Under the pieces are notes generated by a model that saw only the letters and a program-made list of their open reading frames with translations, was not told the origin of the DNA and made no database searches. A stretch of 48,841 nucleotides of DNA from an uncultured Bacteroidales bacterium (lineage in GTDB: Bacteria > Bacteroidota > Bacteroidia > Bacteroidales > WCHB1-69), in NCBI GenBank assembly GCA_946186495.1, contig CAMHNQ010000018.1, forward strand, positions 1 to 48,841, written 5' to 3'. The position numbers were made by a program, and so were the translations under genes. Each line of letters begins with the position of its first letter. The stretch's first letter is position 1. Below are positions 32,207-41,734 of the stretch, in pieces.

Positions 32207-33181
32207 ATGGATAGAAACCGATTAGCAATTTGTTTGTGCCTCCTGCTTTCTTTGCTTTTAACCAATTGTAAGCCAAAGAAAAACAACTCAGACACCGTTT
32301 CGGAAGAGAATATCATCTACCCTATAGACGTAATCCGCGACACTTTGACCGCGGATGTCCATAACAAGAAAACACTGTATCCCCTGCAAACAGAAGTATT
32401 GGAATCGTTTTTGGGGAAAACCGGCGAATTTCAAGGGAGAAGATGGACTGCACAGGTGGATTTACCGCATGAGTGGGGTGTCGAATGCGTGGAACGCCTG
32501 CCCGAAGGCCGAGAACTTTGGCTGCTCCAGTCGGAAAACCACGAATGGACCTATTTGGTGACCACTTCAGGGTTCGGCACACAACGAATCCTGGATGTAC
32601 TCCCGGTAGCCATCAGTATCGCCAACCAACACGGTGATGACCTGGAAACTGAAAATTGGCACACCCTACGCCTCCCTGACGGACAGTTCCGCACCACAAA
32701 GGAATACGAATGGATCCACTCCATGTCAAAAGCCACCAAACAGGATTTCATACGCGACCCCGAAAAATATCACCGCAAGACAAAATTCGTGGAACAATTC
32801 TTCATAAACGACCAAGGCCGTTTTGAAATGGCGGAAATTGTCGACACCCTACCCGACTACAACGCCGTTGTTTTCTACTTTAACGCGAACGACAAACCGG
32901 AAATGTGGGACGAAACCGCGCCCGCGCTTCAATCTTTCTGCGAAGAAAACGGCATCTTGTTCGAAGAGGTCAGCGGAAACTATGACCGCGTGACCATCCG
33001 CGACTATGAACTGACTTTCGCTTTGGAAACAGACATCACCCCGTACATTGACGCTGCGGGGTCTGGGATGGTGATGATACGCAAGAACGAACATCCGAGA
33101 ACGGTCAATTTCGGGTCTTTCGAGTACATGCAAATGGAAATCCGCCGATATTTCAAAATTCGCACGAACTTTGAATCATGA
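32207..33181 (+). CDS. probable lipoprotein, function unknown
   Basis: The 324-residue protein begins with a signal sequence ending LLLTNCKPKKNN. Cys21 is the likely lipid site, though Asn before it is unusual. The mature part has no motif that I know. It contains many Trp/Glu-rich strands, such as HEWGVECVERLPEGRELWLL, and a C-terminal EYMQMEIRRYFKI. The stop overlaps the tilS start by four bases, so translation is coupled. Membrane anchoring is inferred. Confidence 0.65.
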   Translation: MDRNRLAICLCLLLSLLLTNCKPKKNNSDTVSEENIIYPIDVIRDTLTADVHNKKTLYPLQTEVLESFLGKTGEFQGRRWTAQVDLPHEWGVECVERLPEGRELWLLQSENHEWTYLVTTSGFGTQRILDVLPVAISIANQHGDDLETENWHTLRLPDGQFRTTKEYEWIHSMSKATKQDFIRDPEKYHRKTKFVEQFFINDQGRFEMAEIVDTLPDYNAVVFYFNANDKPEMWDETAPALQSFCEENGILFEEVSGNYDRVTIRDYELTFALETDITPYIDAAGSGMVMIRKNEHPRTVNFGSFEYMQMEIRRYFKIRTNFES

Positions 33182-34581
33182 ACGGAACTGAAAACTCGTT
33201 GTTGAACCGGTTCTTGCACGAACTTGAAACACTGGTTGGCACGGACTTCCGGCGCAAGAGGTATCTCGTGGCTGTGAGTGGCGGGGCGGACTCAATGGTT
33301 GCCGCCTACCTCTTTCACGATGCAAACCTGAATTTTGACATCGCCCACTGCAACTTCCACCTTCGCGGGGCGGATTCAAACCATGACATGCTTCTTGTCA
33401 AGAATGCTGCCTTGACATGGAGAGTACAGTGTCACATTCGGGAATTTGACACACTTTTCATACAGAAAAATTCAGGAAAGTCCATAGAAATGGTCGCCAG
33501 AGATCTCAGATACAGCTGGTTTTCAGAACTTTCTGCAAACTATGACCATTTAGTGACCGCTCACCAGTCCAATGATTCGGCCGAAACGCAACTACTTAAC
33601 CTCTGCCGGGGCACCGGACTGAAAGGGCTTTGCGGAATTCCGCCAGTAAACGGGAAAATCATCCGCCCCATGCTGGCTTTTACCGCCAAAGAAATTCGTC
33701 AATATGCTGATAAACAACACCTGGAATATGCCATAGACGCGACAAACAGTGACGAGAAAATCGTGCGAAACCGCATCCGAAACTCTATAATCCCGCAACT
33801 TGAATACATCAACCCTAAGTTTTCAGACACAACGAAACGCAATCGACTGCTTCTACAACGTCAATACACTTATTATCAAAAACATATAAATACCGAGAAA
33901 AATAGAATTATTTCGGAAAAAGGTGAAAAACTCTATATCAACCGACAATTGCTGGAGGTCTGTGAAGAGAAAGAACTTGTTTTGTATGAAATACTCAACG
34001 AATACGGGTTTTCTCCATACATAAGCGAAAAACTGGCTGACTCTTGTCAATTCCAATCAGGGAAATGTTTTTTTTCAGACTCACATATCTTACTAATCGA
34101 CAGGGACTTTTTTATCATTCAGCCTGCCTCGGAACCCGATTATAGAACAATCACGATAAGTTCCTTGGATGAACTTGAACAATATTTTCACATTGAGACA
34201 TTTGAATATCAAGACAATACGACTTTTGACAAAAACCCGTACATACTCTACATTCCTAAAGAAAAGCTTATTTTCCCATTGCAAATACGTCCATGGAAAC
34301 ATGGCGACTATTTTTATCCGCTCGGCGGAAAAGGCCGTCAAAAACTAAGCGACTTTTTCACCGACCATAAGATAGACCGTTTCTCCAAAAAACAAATCCA
34401 ACTTCTATGTTCAGGAGATAACATCCTATGGATCATTGGCTTGCGCTCAGATGAGCGGTGGAAAGTGCAGAGAAAGGATGCCTCCTGCTATAAAATAACA
34501 TACTCCCTAAATCCCCCTCAAGAGAGAGACCCGTCCGACATAAACACAGCTGATTTTATTCCTACACCAAACAATAAGTAA
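33178..34581 (+). CDS. tilS: tRNA(Ile)-lysidine synthetase
   Basis: The 467-residue enzyme attaches lysine to C34 of the tRNA-Ile(CAU) anticodon using ATP, allowing AUA decoding. The PP-loop SGGADS is at about residues 35-40. It is followed by HCNFHLRG, VTAHQSNDSAETQLLNL and GIPPVNGKIIRPML. The C-terminal TilS domain is present (WKHGDYFYPLGGKGRQKLSD, IDRF). Length is normal. It overlaps the preceding lipoprotein gene by four bases. Confidence 0.95.
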   Translation: MNGTENSLLNRFLHELETLVGTDFRRKRYLVAVSGGADSMVAAYLFHDANLNFDIAHCNFHLRGADSNHDMLLVKNAALTWRVQCHIREFDTLFIQKNSGKSIEMVARDLRYSWFSELSANYDHLVTAHQSNDSAETQLLNLCRGTGLKGLCGIPPVNGKIIRPMLAFTAKEIRQYADKQHLEYAIDATNSDEKIVRNRIRNSIIPQLEYINPKFSDTTKRNRLLLQRQYTYYQKHINTEKNRIISEKGEKLYINRQLLEVCEEKELVLYEILNEYGFSPYISEKLADSCQFQSGKCFFSDSHILLIDRDFFIIQPASEPDYRTITISSLDELEQYFHIETFEYQDNTTFDKNPYILYIPKEKLIFPLQIRPWKHGDYFYPLGGKGRQKLSDFFTDHKIDRFSKKQIQLLCSGDNILWIIGLRSDERWKVQRKDASCYKITYSLNPPQERDPSDINTADFIPTPNNK

Positions 34582-34583
34582 CA

Positions 34584-35099
34584 ATGGAAAACACACCGAA
34601 GCGCACACCAATATTATGGATTCTTGGTATTCTCACCATGATCGACACCTTTTTCTCGGTCATCGCGTACCTGAGTTGGATCATCGCTCCTGACTACATG
34701 CGACAATCCTCCGAAATGCTCAAGAACACAAATCTGCTGACTCCCGACCAAGTGGAACAGATGCTTAACCTCTACTCCTCCATCCAGAATTGGCAATATC
34801 TATTACTCATCCTGGTCTGCGTCGCATTGTTTGCCGGCGCGTTCTTGATGCTTGTTAAACTTAAAGGCCTTGGTTTTCATGTATACACGATTGGAAAAAT
34901 CACGGAATTCTGCGTTATGAACTTTGTGATTGGCGGAATGGTCGCGATGGACCTCAACGGTGTCATCATGTCCGTTCTTTGGGTGTTGATGTATGCCACC
35001 CAGCTTCGCTATCTGGAACCTTTTGACCCCAAAGACAATGCATCACCCAATCAAAATTATTCACAAAACCCATTTGAAAACCCACAATCCAATGAATAG
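34584..35099 (+). CDS. four-span membrane protein, function unknown
   Basis: The 171-residue protein has membrane segments near residues 9-33, 72-92, 105-124 and 127-144, then a polar tail rich in Asn, Gln and Pro. No motif was recognised. It starts 2 bases after tilS and its last 8 bases overlap the sufS start, so it is part of the operon. Confidence 0.65.
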   Translation: MENTPKRTPILWILGILTMIDTFFSVIAYLSWIIAPDYMRQSSEMLKNTNLLTPDQVEQMLNLYSSIQNWQYLLLILVCVALFAGAFLMLVKLKGLGFHVYTIGKITEFCVMNFVIGGMVAMDLNGVIMSVLWVLMYATQLRYLEPFDPKDNASPNQNYSQNPFENPQSNE

Positions 35100-36294
35100 A
35101 GAATATTTTCCCATTCTGAACGAAAAAGTCTATGGCAAACCGCTGGTCTATTTGGACAATGCGGCAACGACCCAAAAGCCCGTTTCTGTCATTAACGCAT
35201 TGAGTGATTATTACTTGCGTATCAACAGCAATATCCATCGCGGGGTTCATTGTCTGAGCCAGCTGGCCACCAATGAGTTTGAACAGACTCGAGAGACAGT
35301 ACGGCAGTACATCCATGCAGGCAGCACCCAGGAGGTGATCTTCACCCGGGGGGCCACTGAATCCATCAATCTGGTAGCCTCCTCTTTCGGCAACACCTAC
35401 CTCCACGAAGGCGATGAAGTGATTGTTTCAGAAATGGAACATCACTCCAATATAGTACCCTGGCAACTGGCGTGCGAACATCACGGCGCAAAGCTCAGAG
35501 TACTGCCTTTTAACGATAAAGGAGAGTTGATTGTCAGCGACTTGGAACAGCTTATTACAGACAGGACCAAAATCGTTGCCGTGGCGCATGTTTCCAACTC
35601 CCTCGGCACCGTCAACCCCATTGAAGATATAATCCGCATCGCACACAGCCACAATGTCCCGGTGCTTATTGACGGGGCGCAGGCTGTGGCGCACTGCCCT
35701 GTCAATGTGCAAGCCCTTGACTGCGACTTCTACTGCTTTTCAGGACACAAGATGTATGCCCCCATGGGCATCGGAGTAATGTATGGCAAAGAACATTGGC
35801 TCAATGAGATGCAACCATATCAGGGAGGTGGCGAAATGATTAAGGATGTGACTTTTGACAAAACCACCTACAACGAGCTACCGTTCAAATTCGAAGCAGG
35901 GACTCCCTCTGTCGGGGATGTCATCGGACTTCGCAAAGCGATCGAATACATCCAAAATATCGGATTAGAGAAGATTGCCGCCCACGAACAAGCACTTCTG
36001 AACTACACAACTGAAAAGTTAGCCGCCATAGAAGGGATACGCTTCATTGGCGAAGCAGCACACAAAACAGGGGTCATATCCTTTTTAGTTGGGGACATAC
36101 ATCCCTATGACCTGGGAGTTCTCCTTGACAACCAAGGTGTTGCTGTTCGCACTGGACACCATTGCACCCAACCTGTTATGACTCACTTCAACATTCCCGG
36201 AACCGTACGCGCCTCTTTCGCCCTGTACAACACCTTTGAAGAGGCCGACATGCTAACATCTGCCGTTGTCAAAGCCAAACAGATGCTGTCATGA
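35092..36294 (+). CDS. sufS: cysteine desulfurase SufS
   Basis: The 400-residue PLP enzyme moves sulfur from cysteine to the Suf iron-sulphur assembly machinery. Motifs are VYLDNAATTQKP, EMEHHSNIVPWQ, the PLP-lysine region FSGHKMYAPMGIG, and the active-site cysteine in RTGHHCTQP. The start at 35092 (MNREYF) is preferred. A longer frame from 34993 would overlap the membrane gene by over 100 bases and adds a non-homologous stretch. sufE/sufBCD are not adjacent. Confidence 0.93.
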   Translation: MNREYFPILNEKVYGKPLVYLDNAATTQKPVSVINALSDYYLRINSNIHRGVHCLSQLATNEFEQTRETVRQYIHAGSTQEVIFTRGATESINLVASSFGNTYLHEGDEVIVSEMEHHSNIVPWQLACEHHGAKLRVLPFNDKGELIVSDLEQLITDRTKIVAVAHVSNSLGTVNPIEDIIRIAHSHNVPVLIDGAQAVAHCPVNVQALDCDFYCFSGHKMYAPMGIGVMYGKEHWLNEMQPYQGGGEMIKDVTFDKTTYNELPFKFEAGTPSVGDVIGLRKAIEYIQNIGLEKIAAHEQALLNYTTEKLAAIEGIRFIGEAAHKTGVISFLVGDIHPYDLGVLLDNQGVAVRTGHHCTQPVMTHFNIPGTVRASFALYNTFEEADMLTSAVVKAKQMLS

Positions 36295-37070
36295 AGAAAG
36301 AGACTTACGCATTAATCACCGGAGGTTGTTCTGGAATTGGGTATGCATATGCCGAAGAATGGGCGAAAAGAGGCTACAATATCTTGATTGTCAGCAATCG
36401 GGAAGACCTTAACGCAGAAGCACAAAACAAATTGCAAGCGGCTTTTCCACAGCTGAGCATCCTTGCCCGCTATCAAGACCTGACTTTATCCGACGCTGCC
36501 CTGGAACTTTTCAATTTCTGCCAAAACGAACGACTGACAGTTGAAGTGCTGGTCAACAATGCCGGCATGTTCTATTTCGGGGCAGCTGTGGAAAAATCGA
36601 TGTCGCAAACCCACAACATGACGATGCTGCACTGCACCACCCCTGCAGACCTATGCGTACTGTTCGGCAAGACAATGAAAGAGCGCAGATGCGGCTACAT
36701 CCTCAACGCCGCCTCCATCACAGCTTTCATGAGCTTCCCCACCATCGCCGTCTACCAGGCATCAAAAGCCTACTTGCTCAGGTTCTCAAAGGGAATCCAC
36801 TATGAACTAAGCCACTACGGGGTTAAGGTATGCTGCGTCTGCCCTGGCGCCGTAGATACGGACCTCTACAATCTGCCTGTGAACATACGCAAACGGTTAC
36901 GTGCCATAGGCATCATGCTATCCCCTGAACAGATTGCAAGACGTGGGGTTCGGGCGACAATGCACGGGCGGAAAGTCAAAATCCCTGGCATTATCAACTA
37001 CTTTTTCGTGTTTCTCTGCTTCCTTTTGCCTAGTTTCCTTATCAATTTGGTGAAAAGGAAATTCGTCTGA
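36291..37070 (+). CDS. short-chain dehydrogenase/reductase
   Basis: The 259-residue Rossmann oxidoreductase has the NAD(P) motif GGCSGIG at 11-17, NNAG, an active Ser region (AASITAF) and Tyr-x-x-x-Lys in VYQASKAY. The C-terminal end is hydrophobic (YFFVFLCFLLPSFLINL), suggesting membrane association as in 3-ketoacyl reductase-like SDRs. Substrate is unknown. It overlaps sufS by four bases (ATGA). Confidence 0.85.
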   Translation: MKKETYALITGGCSGIGYAYAEEWAKRGYNILIVSNREDLNAEAQNKLQAAFPQLSILARYQDLTLSDAALELFNFCQNERLTVEVLVNNAGMFYFGAAVEKSMSQTHNMTMLHCTTPADLCVLFGKTMKERRCGYILNAASITAFMSFPTIAVYQASKAYLLRFSKGIHYELSHYGVKVCCVCPGAVDTDLYNLPVNIRKRLRAIGIMLSPEQIARRGVRATMHGRKVKIPGIINYFFVFLCFLLPSFLINLVKRKFV

Positions 37071-37084
37071 CCGACAACTGCCGC

Positions 37085-38848
37085 TTAACGCTTTTTAGTG
37101 AAGCGGACTTTTCTTGTGACAATCAGGATCACGCCCATCAAGGTGATGAGCAGCAACGGAACCCCAATATTGATTACGGCAAGCAGCACTTTGTGATTGC
37201 GTGTTTTCTCATTACTCAGCGATCCTATCTTGAAGTTCTTGGCCCGGAGCTGCAGCAAGTCATCATCCGCACACAAATAGTTGACACAATTAATGATAAA
37301 GTCCGTATTGTCGAAAGTCTGGCGAGTATAAATGTCATAACCGGCCGGATAGGGTTGATTCCGCCGGCTGTCGAACGGATTTCGAATAATATCTCCGTCG
37401 GAAACGAAAATCTGGCGCGTATAATCGCTATGATCCCGAAAATCCAACTCCTTGATTGTGTCGAACTCGACTGGCAGGATGCCTTTGAAAGCCGACTGGA
37501 AGTTACCTTCAACCAAAACTGCAATGGGAACATTACGGTAGGAATACTCCTGGAGATTCGGTTTCACCATTCCCACGCGCAAAGTGACAATAGAGGGTGT
37601 CGGCACCACTTTCGTGCGCTCGGATGTGGTCATCAGCACAGTTTTTGTCAAATCGGCGTTGTTGCCCACCAAGTCGATGCTACCTGCGAAGTCAGACTTG
37701 ACATTTTTGAGGTTCCGTACAATAGGATGATTGCCAAAATTCACAACATCAAGGCAATAGGGGAAAGCCATGAACTTGTACTGAGGCTGGTCACCGATAA
37801 CGCTCACCTGCTGCGGAACAGGCAGACAACTCAGATCCTGAATAAGGTCAGTATTCAAGCGCACACCATAAGTGAAGAACAAGTCATTGATATACAAAGC
37901 TCTCGGAGTTGCAAAGAATTCTCCGGCTCTCTGTAGGCTATCCAAAGAGGCCGTAGTGTTATCGACCAGCCATAACACTTTGCCGCCACGCATGATGAAC
38001 TGGTCGATGATGTATTTGTCGTATTCGCGGAATGGTTCGGTCGGCTGGGCGACAATCAGCACATCGTATTTGTTTCCGCCAGGCACAAGATTCGCCGACA
38101 CAGTGTCATCTATGGAAATGTTGCGCAATGCGTTTATCTTTCCGTCTAAAGTAATCCTGCTGACATTGTAGAACCGCTGAAGCTGCATGGCCGTCCAGCA
38201 AGTGTTCCAAAAATCCAGTTCGCCATGGCCATCCAGATAGGCCACCTTGGGTTTTTCTGTCTTCATCAGACGACGCACGGGCGACACCAGATTGTACTCG
38301 AGTTCCTCATTGGAATACTTCATCCAATCGGCTCCGGAAGGGTCGGCAACCACCACTTTGGCAGGATATTCATGATTGCGGTAGGAGACAATGGCGCCGG
38401 GGATCACCACATGGGTGGAAAAACCGCTCGCATCCTCCCGGCTGACGGGAATCGGTTCGAGCCCTTTTTTCACGAACTCGCCCAATATGCTGTTCACTTC
38501 CTCATTTGTCTTTCCGTCCAACGGATCGATGAACTCATAATAGACGTTCTTGGAATAGCTCCGGAAATTCTGCAGCATCTGTTCCACTTGCTTGGCAAAA
38601 AGCTGGTAATCGGCAGGTTGGTCCTTCCCTTTCAAATATACCCGGAAATAGACACGGTCTTCCAGGTTTTTGAGCATCTCGATGGTGCTTTTGGAAAGCG
38701 AATGCCGTTTGTCTTTCGTCAAATCGATTCGGGTGAAGAAAAAAGACGACAAAATGTTCAGCATGGCCACCGCGACAACGACCGCGGCCAACCCAAGAAT
38801 AGTGCGTCTTTTGAATTGCTTGCTCTGGTTACTGATATTGTTGCTCAT
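37085..38848 (-). CDS. gldG: GldG, ABC-transporter accessory/auxiliary protein
   Basis: The 587-residue protein has an N-terminal span (ILGLAAVVVAVAMLNILSSF), a large outer part and a C-terminal span near 560-580. The body matches the ABC_transp_aux family (YFRVYLKGKDQPADYQLFA; VAYLDGHGELDFWN; GGKVLWLVDN). In Flavobacterium, GldA-GldF-GldG form an ABC transporter linked to gliding; in other Bacteroidota its role is unclear. It follows gldF after 53 bases with no promoter seen between, so they are one operon. gldA is not in the window. Confidence 0.9.
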   Translation of the reverse strand: MSNNISNQSKQFKRRTILGLAAVVVAVAMLNILSSFFFTRIDLTKDKRHSLSKSTIEMLKNLEDRVYFRVYLKGKDQPADYQLFAKQVEQMLQNFRSYSKNVYYEFIDPLDGKTNEEVNSILGEFVKKGLEPIPVSREDASGFSTHVVIPGAIVSYRNHEYPAKVVVADPSGADWMKYSNEELEYNLVSPVRRLMKTEKPKVAYLDGHGELDFWNTCWTAMQLQRFYNVSRITLDGKINALRNISIDDTVSANLVPGGNKYDVLIVAQPTEPFREYDKYIIDQFIMRGGKVLWLVDNTTASLDSLQRAGEFFATPRALYINDLFFTYGVRLNTDLIQDLSCLPVPQQVSVIGDQPQYKFMAFPYCLDVVNFGNHPIVRNLKNVKSDFAGSIDLVGNNADLTKTVLMTTSERTKVVPTPSIVTLRVGMVKPNLQEYSYRNVPIAVLVEGNFQSAFKGILPVEFDTIKELDFRDHSDYTRQIFVSDGDIIRNPFDSRRNQPYPAGYDIYTRQTFDNTDFIINCVNYLCADDDLLQLRAKNFKIGSLSNEKTRNHKVLLAVINIGVPLLLITLMGVILIVTRKVRFTKKR

Positions 38849-38901
38849 AATGCTCCATTGTTATTCATACTGTAAAGACAGGCGAACCATCTATACCAAA
38901 A

Positions 38902-40746
<1,845 letters not shown>

Positions 40747-40756
40747 TGCAAATCCC

Positions 40757-40786
40757 TATGGGGGCGGCACTCCAACCGTCCCCATA
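40757..40786 (+). terminator. hairpin after gap
   Basis: TATGGGGGCGG pairs with CCGTCCCCATA around an 8-base loop. Only a short T-run follows, so it may be a partial terminator before the rubredoxin gene. Confidence 0.5.
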
Positions 40787-40813
40787 TTTGTCTAACCAAT
40801 AATTTATTACAAC

Positions 40814-40972
40814 ATGGAAAAATATGTTTGCGACATGTGCGGGTATGTATATGACCCTGCAGTAGGCGACCCCGACAACGGCATCGCCCCCGGCACCGCC
40901 TTCGAAGACCTCCCCTCCAATTGGACCTGCCCGCTATGCGGCGTGGACAAATCCAATTTCTCCAAACAATAA
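40814..40972 (+). CDS. rubredoxin
   Basis: The 52-residue electron carrier binds one iron through Cys6, Cys9, Cys39 and Cys42 (CDMCG and CPLCG), the classic rubredoxin spacing. The [20 protein letters not shown] and LPSNWTCP segments are typical. It suggests an anaerobic or microaerobic lifestyle with oxidative-stress reduction systems. It lies between gap and ribE, and a strong terminator follows. Gene length is normal. Confidence 0.95.
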   Translation: MEKYVCDMCGYVYDPAVGDPDNGIAPGTAFEDLPSNWTCPLCGVDKSNFSKQ

Positions 40973-40991
40973 TCGCCCATGCGATTTCCGG

Positions 40992-41022
40992 AACGGCCTT
41001 CTTTCAGGAAGGCCGTTTTTTT
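40992..41022 (+). terminator. rho-independent terminator of the rubredoxin gene
   Basis: ACGGCCTTC pairs with GAAGGCCGT around a short loop, followed by a run of seven T. Confidence 0.9.
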
Positions 41023-41046
41023 GTATTCCGCCATTCATAAATTTAT

Positions 41047-41054
41047 TATCTTTG
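41047..41054 (+). promoter_or_regulatory. -7 box TATCTTTG of ribE
   Basis: Consensus box 22 bases before the ATG at 41077. Confidence 0.7.
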
Positions 41055-41076
41055 CAGGTTTTAATTTTGGATAAGA

Positions 41077-41688
41077 ATGTTTACTGGAATTATCGAAAAA
41101 ACCGGCAGAATCGTAAAGATTGAAAAGGACCGAACCAACTTCAACTTCACGTTGGAAGTGGACTTCGCGGAAGAACTCAGCATCGACCAGAGCATGGCGC
41201 ATGATGGTTGCTGCCTCACCGTGGTCCAAATAGACAGAGAGAAGAAACAATATGTGGTGACTGCCATGGAGGAAACCATGCTGAAAACTAACCTCGGAAC
41301 ATGGAAAGTGGGCGACGAGGTGAATCTGGAACGCAGCATGCGTATGGACGGCCGATTCGACGGCCATATCGTGCAAGGTCACGTCGACCAGACGGCTGTG
41401 TGCGAGAAAGTGGTCGATGAGAACGGCAGTTGGAGATACTACTTCACTTACAACCCCGACAAAAACAACTTCACCGTCCCGAAAGGCTCCATCTCCGTCA
41501 ACGGTGTCAGCCTCACAGTTGTCGATTCTGAAAAAGGCCACTTCTCCGTAGCCATCATCCCCTACACGCACAAGGTCACCAACTTCCACAACCTGAAACC
41601 CGGCTCCGTAGTCAATATCGAATTCGACGTGTTCGGAAAATATGTGCAACGACTTTTGGATGAATACTTTAAAAATCAGACAAAATAA
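41077..41688 (+). CDS. ribE: riboflavin synthase alpha subunit
   Basis: The 203-residue enzyme dismutates two 6,7-dimethyl-8-ribityllumazine to riboflavin. It has the two-barrel arrangement. It starts MFTGIIEKTG, with the first-barrel SMAHDGCCLTVV and the second-barrel GSISVNGVSLTVV. QGHVDQTAV matches the family linker. No FMN riboswitch was noticed upstream; the leader is only about 22 bases. Confidence 0.95.
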   Translation: MFTGIIEKTGRIVKIEKDRTNFNFTLEVDFAEELSIDQSMAHDGCCLTVVQIDREKKQYVVTAMEETMLKTNLGTWKVGDEVNLERSMRMDGRFDGHIVQGHVDQTAVCEKVVDENGSWRYYFTYNPDKNNFTVPKGSISVNGVSLTVVDSEKGHFSVAIIPYTHKVTNFHNLKPGSVVNIEFDVFGKYVQRLLDEYFKNQTK

Positions 41689-41734
41689 AATCCCCTTTTC
41701 TGCGTTATACACGCTTCACTAAAATCACGGATCA

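Noticed and set aside
41023-41076. FMN riboswitch before ribE
   Set aside because: The leader between the -7 box and the start codon is only about 22 bases, too short for an RFN element.
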